DNA of 64,000 nt, taken from the NCBI RefSeq assembly GCF_900637845.1, contig NZ_LR134439.1:992001-1056000 (forward strand), given 5' to 3'. Numbering within the stretch: the stretch's first letter is position 1; each line of letters opens with the position of its first letter. Position numbers and translations under genes: made by a program. Below, piece after piece: positions 51,982 through 64,000 of this stretch. The stretch comes from Erysipelothrix rhusiopathiae. Lineage in GTDB: Bacteria > Bacillota_I > Bacilli_A > Erysipelotrichales > Erysipelotrichaceae. The notes below the pieces were generated by a model. It was not told where the DNA came from. It was given only the letters and a program-made list of their open reading frames with translations, and made no database searches.

Positions 51982-52048
51982 ATCATAACTTTTGCATTAG
52001 TCTTAATCAAGTAGAAACTTGATTATTGAATTTAGTTTAAAGTATAAT
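51982..52048. promoter_or_regulatory. Divergent promoters with a palindrome joining their -35 elements
   Basis: The minus-strand promoter has -35 TTGATT (52005-52010), a 17-bp spacer and -10 TATGAT (51982-51987). The plus-strand promoter has -35 TTGATT (52019-52024), an 18-bp spacer and TATAAT (52043-52048). AATCAAGT (52005-52012) and ACTTGATT (52017-52024) form a perfect 8-bp inverted repeat that contains both -35 boxes. Confidence 0.68.
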
Positions 52049-52069
52049 TTACATATAGAAAGAGGACTT

Positions 52070-53596
52070 ATGAAAACATTACTACGTTTATTAACGAATA
52101 AGATTTTTATGGTTGGACTTATTGTGATTGCGGAGTTTGCGATTGTAGTTGCCTTAATTTGGAATTTATCGCTTAATTACGCGCTTATGCACGCATTTTT
52201 TGTGTTTTTATCAGTCCTCCTTATTATCTACATTACCAATCGTAATGATGATCCATATTATCGATTGGCTTGGACTATTATCATTCTCGTAATTCCTCCG
52301 ATTGGTGCTGTTTGTTATCTGATTTTTGGTGGGAAAAAGGTTCCGAAGAAATTACGTGAACGCATTAGTGACACTTATTCTAAAGATGCCTTTTTACAGG
52401 ATGAATCATTTGGGATTTTGGAAGAGTCAATTGAGGCAACACCACGCTGGGCACGTCTTGTGAAGTATTTAATGGCAAGTTCGCACTACCCAATTTATAA
52501 AAATACAGAAGCAACGTATCTTGCAAGTGGGGAAGAAAAATTCCTGCATATGAAAGAAGAAATTCGAAAGGCTGAGAAGTTTGTTTTTCTAGAATATTTT
52601 ATCATTAAAGAAGGTTTGATGTGGCAAGAATTGCTAGTTATTTTGCGAAAGAAAGTCGAAGAGGGTGTGGATGTTCGGTTGATGTATGATGACTGGGGTT
52701 GTGCACTCTTTCGTGACTTAAAGAAGCAATGTGAAGAAGCAGGCATTGTTTGTGTGGAATTTAATCCACTAGTAGCTCGTCTAGCTATTCAAATGAACAA
52801 TCGTGATCACCGTAAAATTTGCGTTGTGGATGGTCGTGTTGGGTTTATTGGGGGTATTAATCTCGCGGATGAATACATCAATATTGGCAGTAAGTTTGGC
52901 CACTGGAAAGATACTGCTGTAATGATCGAAGGGGATGCAGTGCATTCACTTACCTTGATGTTTCTACAGTTTTTCCGTTATTATACGGGAGAGATTGAAA
53001 ATCCGAATGATTATAAGTACGACTTTGGTGATTTAGAAAATGCGCAAGGATACGTGATGCCTTTTGCGGATGCACCAACAGATAATTATGATTTGGGATT
53101 GGATGCTCATTTATCCATGATCAACAATGCACGCGATTACATATATATTCAAACGCCATACCTAATTGTGGGGCATGAAGTTATACAAGCTCTTGAACTT
53201 GCAGCACGAAGTGGGGTCGATGTACGTATTATCGTCCCACATATTCCTGATAAGAAAATTGTGAATCACGTGACAAAATCCAACTATCAAATTTTGATTG
53301 AAAGTGGTGTGCGTATTTATGAATACGAACCCGGATTTGTGCATTCAAAAACGTTTGTAGCAGATGATCAAATTGCACTTGTTGGAACAACAAACATGGA
53401 TTTTAGAAGTTATTATTTGCACTTTGAGTGCAGTATTCTCTTTATCAACAACAACATCGTGGGTGATTGTTATGATGATGTAATGCATACCATTACAGAG
53501 AATGCGATTGAGATTACCTTGGAGGATTGTCTTGCGGTCCCTTATTTGGTAAGACTCTTTCGATCAATTGCCCGAATATTTAGTGGCTTAATGTGA
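52070..53596 (+). CDS. cls: Cardiolipin synthase
   Basis: The 508-residue protein has two N-terminal TM helices (about 15-60), a short cytosolic segment (YRLAWTIIILVIPPIGAVCYL) and two phospholipase-D domains with HKD motifs (NRDHRKICVVDGRVGFIGG and FVHSKTFVADD). It joins two phosphatidylglycerols into cardiolipin and glycerol at the membrane. ATG 52070 follows AGAAAGAGGACTT. It lies seven bases before a patatin gene, so the pair is one lipid-related operon. Confidence 0.94.
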   Translation: MKTLLRLLTNKIFMVGLIVIAEFAIVVALIWNLSLNYALMHAFFVFLSVLLIIYITNRNDDPYYRLAWTIIILVIPPIGAVCYLIFGGKKVPKKLRERISDTYSKDAFLQDESFGILEESIEATPRWARLVKYLMASSHYPIYKNTEATYLASGEEKFLHMKEEIRKAEKFVFLEYFIIKEGLMWQELLVILRKKVEEGVDVRLMYDDWGCALFRDLKKQCEEAGIVCVEFNPLVARLAIQMNNRDHRKICVVDGRVGFIGGINLADEYINIGSKFGHWKDTAVMIEGDAVHSLTLMFLQFFRYYTGEIENPNDYKYDFGDLENAQGYVMPFADAPTDNYDLGLDAHLSMINNARDYIYIQTPYLIVGHEVIQALELAARSGVDVRIIVPHIPDKKIVNHVTKSNYQILIESGVRIYEYEPGFVHSKTFVADDQIALVGTTNMDFRSYYLHFECSILFINNNIVGDCYDDVMHTITENAIEITLEDCLAVPYLVRLFRSIARIFSGLM

Positions 53597-53603
53597 GGTT
53601 AAC

Positions 53604-54458
53604 ATGGAAAAAATTGGTTTGGTTTTAGAAGGTGGTGGGATGCGCGGAGCATACACTGCAGGTGTTTTACATTGGTTATTACAAGAAAAAATAGAGTTTG
53701 ATTATATTGTAGGGATATCATCTGGAGCGCTATATGGTGGTATGTTTGCATTAGGAAAAAAAGACACACTTGAAAAAGCAGCGATTGAAGTTGCAGCGGA
53801 TAAACGCAATGTAGGGATTCGCCCGATTTTAGCGGAAAAAACGCTTGTGGGATATGATTTTCTTTACAATACTGTTACACAGGAATTAGATTATCCGATT
53901 ACTGAGATGAATAAAATACCGGGTAAGATCGATATCGGTGTTTACGACATCGCTGGTGAAAAAACAATATGGATTGATAAAGAACAATTAGCTCAAGATC
54001 CATTGTTTATCAAAGCGGCATGTACCTTGCCGGTTGCAGGACGTGCTGTTTGGATTCATGGACGTAAATATATGGATGGTGGTATCACAACCATGATTCC
54101 GGTTCAAAAAAGTATTGATGAAGGATGTACGCGACATATTGTTGTGACAACGAAATCCGCAGATTATGTACGTAAAGATCAAGGATTTGCGCAGAAAATG
54201 CTTTTACGGACTGTTTATCGTAAATATCCTAAACTCGTTCACGATTTTGAAAGTCGTCGTGATGTTTATTACGAAGAACGTGAACTGATTAATAAACTTG
54301 TGGACGAGAAAAAAGCAACCTACATTTATCCAACTCAAGAAGTTGGTGTAGGTCGCTTTAAAGGTTCTGAGGAACAGTTTGAAGATTTGTTTAAGATGGC
54401 ACATGATGATTGTGAATTGCGCCGTGATGAAATTATGGCAATGGTTTCTAAAGATTAA
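53604..54458 (+). CDS. Patatin-like phospholipase
   Basis: The 284-residue protein has the patatin signatures: oxyanion loop VLEGGGMRGAYTAGVL, nucleophile elbow GISSGALYGG with the catalytic Ser, and the dyad Asp in YMDGGITTMIPV. It should hydrolyse acyl esters of lipids in the cytoplasm or at the inner face of the membrane. Coupling with cls suggests phospholipid remodelling. Its last 11 bases overlap the convergent pseudouridine synthase gene. Confidence 0.93.
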   Translation: MEKIGLVLEGGGMRGAYTAGVLHWLLQEKIEFDYIVGISSGALYGGMFALGKKDTLEKAAIEVAADKRNVGIRPILAEKTLVGYDFLYNTVTQELDYPITEMNKIPGKIDIGVYDIAGEKTIWIDKEQLAQDPLFIKAACTLPVAGRAVWIHGRKYMDGGITTMIPVQKSIDEGCTRHIVVTTKSADYVRKDQGFAQKMLLRTVYRKYPKLVHDFESRRDVYYEERELINKLVDEKKATYIYPTQEVGVGRFKGSEEQFEDLFKMAHDDCELRRDEIMAMVSKD

Positions 54459-55104
54459 AGGGGAATTTAGAGGGCGTGTGACTTGTGAAGGTCATGCGCT
54501 CTTTTGTTATGGGGTGATCAAAACTGAGTTCGGTTGCCCATAAAGCAATTTGTTGTCCCGGTTGTGAGTGCTTATTATAGCGTGCATCACCCCATAAGGC
54601 ATTCCCACGTGATGCGAATTGAACTCGGATTTGGTGAGATCTTCCAGTCACAAGTTTAATTTTAACGGTGGATAGATTATCAGTTGGATGGTAGTAAGCT
54701 TCGATGATATGAAGTTCTGCGTATTTACCATCAGGATGATTTTTATCAACTACATAAGACGTGTTTGTCTTGCGGTTTTTTACCATGGTATCACGGAATG
54801 TAGTGGGTTCGACATACCCTGTACAAACTGCGGTATATGTTTTATCGAGGGTGCGGGTTCGAACTTGATCACTGAGTCGTCCTGCTGCTTTCGATGTTTT
54901 TGCGAAGACCATGATACCACCTACTGGTCGATCAAGTCGATGCACAAGACCGACATAAACGTTTCCAGGTTTATCATATTTTACTTTAATGTATTCCTTA
55001 ACTTCTGTAAGTAAGTCAAGGTCGTTGCTTTCATCCCCTTGAGAGGGTTGGTTTGGTTTTTTTTCCACGACGATGACGTGGTTATCCTCATAAAAGATTT
55101 TCAT
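54448..55104 (-). CDS. RluA-family pseudouridine synthase (no S4 domain)
   Basis: The 218-residue protein has the RluA core without an S4 domain: VYVGLVHRLDRPVGGIMVFAKT with the catalytic Asp, and LVTGRSHQIRVQFASRGNAL later. In HRLDRPVGG, the usual HRLDxxTSG has Val-Gly for Thr-Ser, as seen in the short RluA/YlyB-like branch. The RNA target is unknown. ATG 55104 lies 17 bases inside the upstream methyltransferase gene and has no strong RBS, so translation is coupled. Confidence 0.87.
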   Translation of the reverse strand: MKIFYEDNHVIVVEKKPNQPSQGDESNDLDLLTEVKEYIKVKYDKPGNVYVGLVHRLDRPVGGIMVFAKTSKAAGRLSDQVRTRTLDKTYTAVCTGYVEPTTFRDTMVKNRKTNTSYVVDKNHPDGKYAELHIIEAYYHPTDNLSTVKIKLVTGRSHQIRVQFASRGNALWGDARYNKHSQPGQQIALWATELSFDHPITKERMTFTSHTPSKFPFNL

Positions 55105-55945
55105 CGTAACACCATCTTGTTGTGACACCACAGGGTAACATTGTTTCCATTGAAGTAATGGGAAGGCCGATTGCTTCACTGTGTGTGTTGAGTGGGAACT
55201 TTTGATCGCGTAGTGCATCGTTAAGGGCGTGACGCACTTTTTTAGGGCTAAGGTTTGTCGTATAAGTATTTAAGACTACAAAGAGTGCATTGGGGTCAAG
55301 GAGCTCCATCGCAGCGTTTAAGAGCGGTTGTAGTTGTTCTTCAATCTTCCAACGTTCTCCTTTAGGGCCACGACCAAAACTTGGCGGATCCATGACAATA
55401 CCGTGATAGGTACGTCCACGTCGCTTTTCACGTTCAATGAATTTCATCGCATCTTCGACAATGGTTCGGATTTTTTTATCAGTTAAATCATTGAGTTCAA
55501 TGTTTTCACGTGTCCAAGCAATCATCCCTTTGAGTGCATCAATATGAACAACTTCTTCAACATTTTCTTTAGCACACGCAATCGTTGCACCACCGGTATA
55601 TCCAAACAAATTAAGAATACGAACGGGTTCTGTATGTGTTTGAATTACGGAACGCATCCAATCCCAGTTAACAGCTTGTTCGGGGAAAATCCCGGTATGT
55701 TTAAATGATGTTGGGCGCACCTTAAAGTTTAAATCTTTATATTGGATGATCCAACTTTCAGGGAGTGTTCGATTAAAATTCCATCCATCCTTAAAAAAAG
55801 CATCGATGGGCATTCCGGGTGTTGTGGGTTTCCATGTCGCAACAGGATCTGGACGGCGCACAATAATGTCATGATAACGTTCTGTTTTTAAACCATTTCC
55901 AGCATCTAGGACTTCAAAATCAGTCCATTCAATAGGGACTCTCAT
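55088..55945 (-). CDS. Class I SAM-dependent methyltransferase, RlmI-like
   Basis: The 285-residue protein has the SAM-binding loop in ILNLFGYTGGATIACAKENV, an acidic strand VVHIDALKGMIAWTRENIE and the catalytic VMDPPSFGRGPKGERWK. The DPPSF motif is typical of rRNA cytosine C5 methyltransferases such as RlmI, but the usual N-terminal PUA domain is missing and about 100 other residues precede the fold. It is the first gene of a two-gene RNA-modification operon. Confidence 0.88.
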   Translation of the reverse strand: MRVPIEWTDFEVLDAGNGLKTERYHDIIVRRPDPVATWKPTTPGMPIDAFFKDGWNFNRTLPESWIIQYKDLNFKVRPTSFKHTGIFPEQAVNWDWMRSVIQTHTEPVRILNLFGYTGGATIACAKENVEEVVHIDALKGMIAWTRENIELNDLTDKKIRTIVEDAMKFIEREKRRGRTYHGIVMDPPSFGRGPKGERWKIEEQLQPLLNAAMELLDPNALFVVLNTYTTNLSPKKVRHALNDALRDQKFPLNTHSEAIGLPITSMETMLPCGVTTRWCYDENLL

Positions 55946-55979
55946 ACTCTTACCTCAGTTTCTAAATATATTCCTACAT

Positions 55980-56009
55980 ATTATAGGTTAGAAAGGTGTT
56001 TGAGCGCAA
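55980..56009 (-). promoter_or_regulatory. Promoter of the methyltransferase-pseudouridine synthase operon
   Basis: On the minus strand: -35 TTGCGC (56004-56009), an 18-bp spacer and a perfect TATAAT (55980-55985). Confidence 0.6.
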
Positions 56010-56074
56010 ACATTTCCTTAGTAAATGTCACTCAGTCAAACGAGTGAATATGCTATAATGTTAGCGGTGATAAA

Positions 56075-61301
<5,227 letters not shown>

Positions 61302-61309
61302 GAGGATTT

Positions 61310-61606
61310 ATGAAAAAATTAGATAAAGAGCTTATTGAAAAATTTGCTTCCGATTTAATGTTTCGTCTAACAGACGAAGAACTTGAAATGGTTGAAGCAA
61401 ATGCTCATGTGTTTGAACGTTATGTTGATAAGATTCAAGCAATTGATACAGAAGGTGTTGAGGTTATGTCATATCCTTTTGAGATGGAAACAACATGGCT
61501 TCGTGATGACGAACCCAATCATGTCATTGATCAATCCCTTGCATTTGAAAATGCACCGCGTGTTGATGGTGATTATTTTGAAATTGTAAAGGTGGTTAAT
61601 AAATGA
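61310..61606 (+). CDS. gatC: Asp/Glu-tRNA amidotransferase subunit C
   Basis: The 98-residue protein has the GatC pattern: an N-terminal helix (LIEKFASDLMFRLTDEELEM) and a C-terminal belt (LRDDEPNHVIDQSLAFENAP). It wraps around GatA and stabilises the GatCAB complex. RBS AGGAGG lies six bases before ATG 61310. It overlaps gatA by four bases. Confidence 0.93.
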   Translation: MKKLDKELIEKFASDLMFRLTDEELEMVEANAHVFERYVDKIQAIDTEGVEVMSYPFEMETTWLRDDEPNHVIDQSLAFENAPRVDGDYFEIVKVVNK

Positions 61607-62955
61607 GTAAATCAATCGATGAAATTATCGGGAATTTAAAAAAAGAAAATGAGCGTCTTAACGCAATTGTAAGCTTTGTAGATCCAAATGAAGTTACTGA
61701 TGGTTTAATTTCTGGATGGGATATTGCTTTAAAAGATAATATCAATATGAAAGATACTCTAACAACAGCAAGTTGTAAGTTGCTTTCAAACCACAAATCG
61801 ATTTATAACGCACATGTTGTGGATCGACTTTTAGATGAAGGCGCAGTTATTGTCGCGAAAACATCGATGGATGAGTTGGGTATGGGTGGTACTAATTTAT
61901 CCGCGATTACTGGCCCAGTTTACAATCCATATGATATAACACGTATTTCAGGTGGCTCTTCAGGCGGTTCTGCAGCGCTTGTGGGTGCGAAAGCGGTTCG
62001 GGCAGCTTTAGGTAGTGATACAGGCGACAGCGTTCGTAAACCCGCTGCATATTGTGGTGCTGTCGGTGTTAAGCCAACTTATGGTCGTATTTCACGATAC
62101 GGTGTAATTCCTTACGCATCATCTCTTGATCATGTCGGTTATTTCACACAAAACGTAGCCGATGCAGCATGTCTTCTTGAAGTGCTAGCTGGACGTGATG
62201 ATCGCGATATGACAAGTTCTATGGAACCGGTTGTGTCTTATTCGAAACTTCTTGACATGGATCTAGAAGGTAAACGTATTGGAATTTTTAAAACAGTTGA
62301 AGATGCTATTGAAAACGAAGCGGTTAAAGCAACATTTGTACAATTTAAAGAAAAACTTGAAGCTCAAGGCGCAATTTTAGTTGAGAAAACGATTGAGAAA
62401 ACGTTAATGCGTACAATGCTACCAGTATACAGTGTGATTTCAAATTCAGAAGCAGTGGCAAACCATGCAAATCTTGATGGTGTTCGATTTGGTTTATCAC
62501 AAGAGGGCGATTCGCTTGAAGAAATCATGAAGAATACACGAACAAACGGATTCAGTTCCTTAATTAAACGTCGTTTCATCTTTGGTGCTTTTGCATTAGA
62601 TGATGCCAATCAAAAAGAAGTATTTGATCAAGCGAAGAAAGTTCGTCGTTTATTAGTAAATGCTTACGCATCATGCTTTGAAGATGTTGATATTATGGTT
62701 ACCTTAGCATCTGGAACGGTTGCACCGAAAGTTGAAAATCAATTGATGGATGAATTGTCGGATGCATACTTAATTGGCGAAAACCACATGGTCATCAACA
62801 ACTTTAGTGGTTATCCAAGCATGACATTGCCACTTGATTTAGTAGATGGACTTCCTGTTGGTATCAATATTTCAACACAACCCTTTACTGAAGCTAAAAT
62901 GTTTGCATATGGACAAGCATTTGAGTCACTAATTAACTGGAAGGGAGCATTTTAA
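61603..62955 (+). CDS. gatA: Asp/Glu-tRNA amidotransferase subunit A (amidase)
   Basis: The 450-residue protein is an amidase-signature enzyme with the Ser-cisSer-Lys triad: Lys in ALKDNIN, cis-Ser in SGGSSGGSAALVGA and nucleophile Ser in SDTGDSVRKPAAYCG. In most GatA proteins the last motif reads DTGGSIRQPA; here a Gly is replaced by Asp and a Gln by Lys. It releases ammonia from glutamine for GatB. It overlaps gatC by four bases and gatB by one. Confidence 0.94.
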   Translation: MSKSIDEIIGNLKKENERLNAIVSFVDPNEVTDGLISGWDIALKDNINMKDTLTTASCKLLSNHKSIYNAHVVDRLLDEGAVIVAKTSMDELGMGGTNLSAITGPVYNPYDITRISGGSSGGSAALVGAKAVRAALGSDTGDSVRKPAAYCGAVGVKPTYGRISRYGVIPYASSLDHVGYFTQNVADAACLLEVLAGRDDRDMTSSMEPVVSYSKLLDMDLEGKRIGIFKTVEDAIENEAVKATFVQFKEKLEAQGAILVEKTIEKTLMRTMLPVYSVISNSEAVANHANLDGVRFGLSQEGDSLEEIMKNTRTNGFSSLIKRRFIFGAFALDDANQKEVFDQAKKVRRLLVNAYASCFEDVDIMVTLASGTVAPKVENQLMDELSDAYLIGENHMVINNFSGYPSMTLPLDLVDGLPVGINISTQPFTEAKMFAYGQAFESLINWKGAF

Positions 62956-64000
62956 TGGGATACGAAGCAGTTATTGGAATTGAAATTCACTGTGAATTAA
63001 AAACAAAAACAAAAATGTTTTCAGGAGCACCACTCGGATATGGCCAAAAGCCAAATACCGCAATCAATGAAATTGATTTAAGTTACCCTGGAACATTACC
63101 ACAATTAAATAAACAAGCAGTCAATTATGGTGTTCGCTTATGTAAAGCTCTAAATTGTGAGATTGATGATTTAATTCGATTTGATCGAAAAAACTATTTT
63201 TACTCTGATTTACCAAAGGGATACCAAATCACACAACAATTCTTTCCATTAGGTCAACACGGACATTTTGATGTTCTTGTTGGTGAAACAGTTAAGCATG
63301 TGCGTATTAACCGTATCCATATGGAAGAAGATACGGCGAAACAATTTCATGAAGGTGATAAAACATTGATCGATTTTAATCGTGCAGGAACACCTTTACT
63401 TGAGATTGTTACTGAAGCAGATTTTAGAACTGGTGAAGAAGCGGCGGCATATGTTGACGCATTGCGTCTGTTAGTGGTCTATTTAGGCATCTCTGATGGT
63501 CGTATGGATGAAGGGTCTCTCCGTTGTGATGTAAATATTTCGCTAAGACCTGAAGGTCAAGAAGCCTTTGGAACAAAAGTTGAAATCAAAAACTTAAACT
63601 CGACAAATAATGTTCAAAAATCAATTGAATTCGAAAGTGTTCGTCAAGCAGAAATCTTAAATTCAGGACAAAAAGTTGTGACTGAAACACGTCGTTTTGA
63701 TGAAAAAACTCAAGAAACTGTTGCGATGCGTACAAAAGAAACAGCAGTAGATTATCGTTATTTTGTAGAACCTAATATTGTACCAGTACGTATTGGTCAA
63801 GATATTTTGGATCAAACATTAGTTGAATTACCAATGGCACGTATTCAACGATACCAAGATCAAATGGGCCTTAGCCTATATGATGCAAATGTTTTGGTTA
63901 AAAACCCTGACTTGGCGGCTTATTTTGATGTATTAGCTCAAAAAACGGATGCTTATAAGCTTTTGGTGAATTGGTTGACACAAGATGTGTTGGCGGTACT
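62955..64000 (+). CDS. gatB: Asp/Glu-tRNA amidotransferase subunit B, truncated by window end
   Basis: The first 348 residues are present. They contain the GatB kinase-like core: VIGIEIHCELKTKTKMFSG, YPGTLPQLNKQAVNYG, RKNYFYSDLPKGYQITQ and DFNRAGTPLLEIVTEADFR. GatB activates the carboxyl group of mischarged Glu-tRNA(Gln) or Asp-tRNA(Asn) and adds ammonia supplied by GatA. The start shares a base with the gatA stop (TAATG). The helical and YqeY tail domains lie beyond the window. Confidence 0.96.
   Translation, partial: MGYEAVIGIEIHCELKTKTKMFSGAPLGYGQKPNTAINEIDLSYPGTLPQLNKQAVNYGVRLCKALNCEIDDLIRFDRKNYFYSDLPKGYQITQQFFPLGQHGHFDVLVGETVKHVRINRIHMEEDTAKQFHEGDKTLIDFNRAGTPLLEIVTEADFRTGEEAAAYVDALRLLVVYLGISDGRMDEGSLRCDVNISLRPEGQEAFGTKVEIKNLNSTNNVQKSIEFESVRQAEILNSGQKVVTETRRFDEKTQETVAMRTKETAVDYRYFVEPNIVPVRIGQDILDQTLVELPMARIQRYQDQMGLSLYDANVLVKNPDLAAYFDVLAQKTDAYKLLVNWLTQDVLAV

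Overview
The window is a dense, low-GC Gram-positive chromosome segment. Sortase-anchored surface proteins (LPNTG and LPKTG), a CcpA-type cre system, sigma-A promoters with 17-bp spacers, Firmicutes-type rho-independent terminators and a pcrA-ligA-camS-gatCAB operon all point to the Firmicutes sensu lato. The large wall-anchored sialidase, the mannose-family aminosugar PTS and the lack of biosynthetic genes fit an Erysipelothrix-like member of the Erysipelotrichia (E. rhusiopathiae or a close relative). That naming is inference from gene content; no database was searched. No rRNA, tRNA, CRISPR array or prophage was seen.

Layout. 1-164: tail of a uracil/xanthine permease. 307-10171: aminosugar region with a GatZ-like aldolase subunit, PTS IIB-IIC-IID, an AraC regulator, and agaS-IIA. 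It is interrupted by a wall-anchored Ig/InlB-like surface protein and a decayed IS3-family element (3698-4889) whose terminal repeats are still readable. 10325-13947: unknown membrane proteins, including a three-gene operon ending in an unusual bipolar-charged membrane protein. 14021-17081: TPP-riboswitch-controlled thiamine/precursor uptake operon. 17124-20056: hflX and a DbpA-like RNA helicase. 20095-23785: sialidase with a cre just downstream of its promoter. 23890-26100: radical SAM protein, acetyltransferase, pseudouridine synthase. 26101-30816: a 360-nt hairpin-rich leader, then a sulfur-handling operon (YeeE/TsuA-like transporter, CoA-disulfide reductase-rhodanese fusion, amino-acid permease). 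30869-33286: murJ and msrB with an orphan Imm-5-like gene. 33307-38599: two OmpR-type two-component systems in tandem with a small membrane protein between them. 38747-44308: YeiH/LysR pair, BrnQ, YdcF-like protein, GNAT and DUF1801 proteins. 44312-47424: YtrA-type GntR regulator and a five-gene ABC transporter operon under a perfect palindromic operator. 48299-49066: gene-free stretch. 49067-55945: cspA, small membrane proteins, CofE-like protein, cardiolipin synthase, patatin, RNA modification enzymes. 56075-64000: pcrA-ligA-camS-gatCAB, truncated inside gatB.

How the genes fit together. The sialidase and the aminosugar PTS/AgaS/GatZ set suggest scavenging of host mucin-type glycans, with glucose control indicated by cre-like sites at 7143, 13523 and 23735. 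Thiamine and sulfur modules are uptake or salvage functions, consistent with a nutrient-dependent pathogen. Tight overlaps of 1-17 bases between neighbouring genes show extensive translational coupling. Several promoter regions carry palindromes or phased repeats that overlap -10 or -35 elements (7136, 10235, 33328-33368, 43287, 44331, 52005); these are the most concrete unexplained regulatory signals here.
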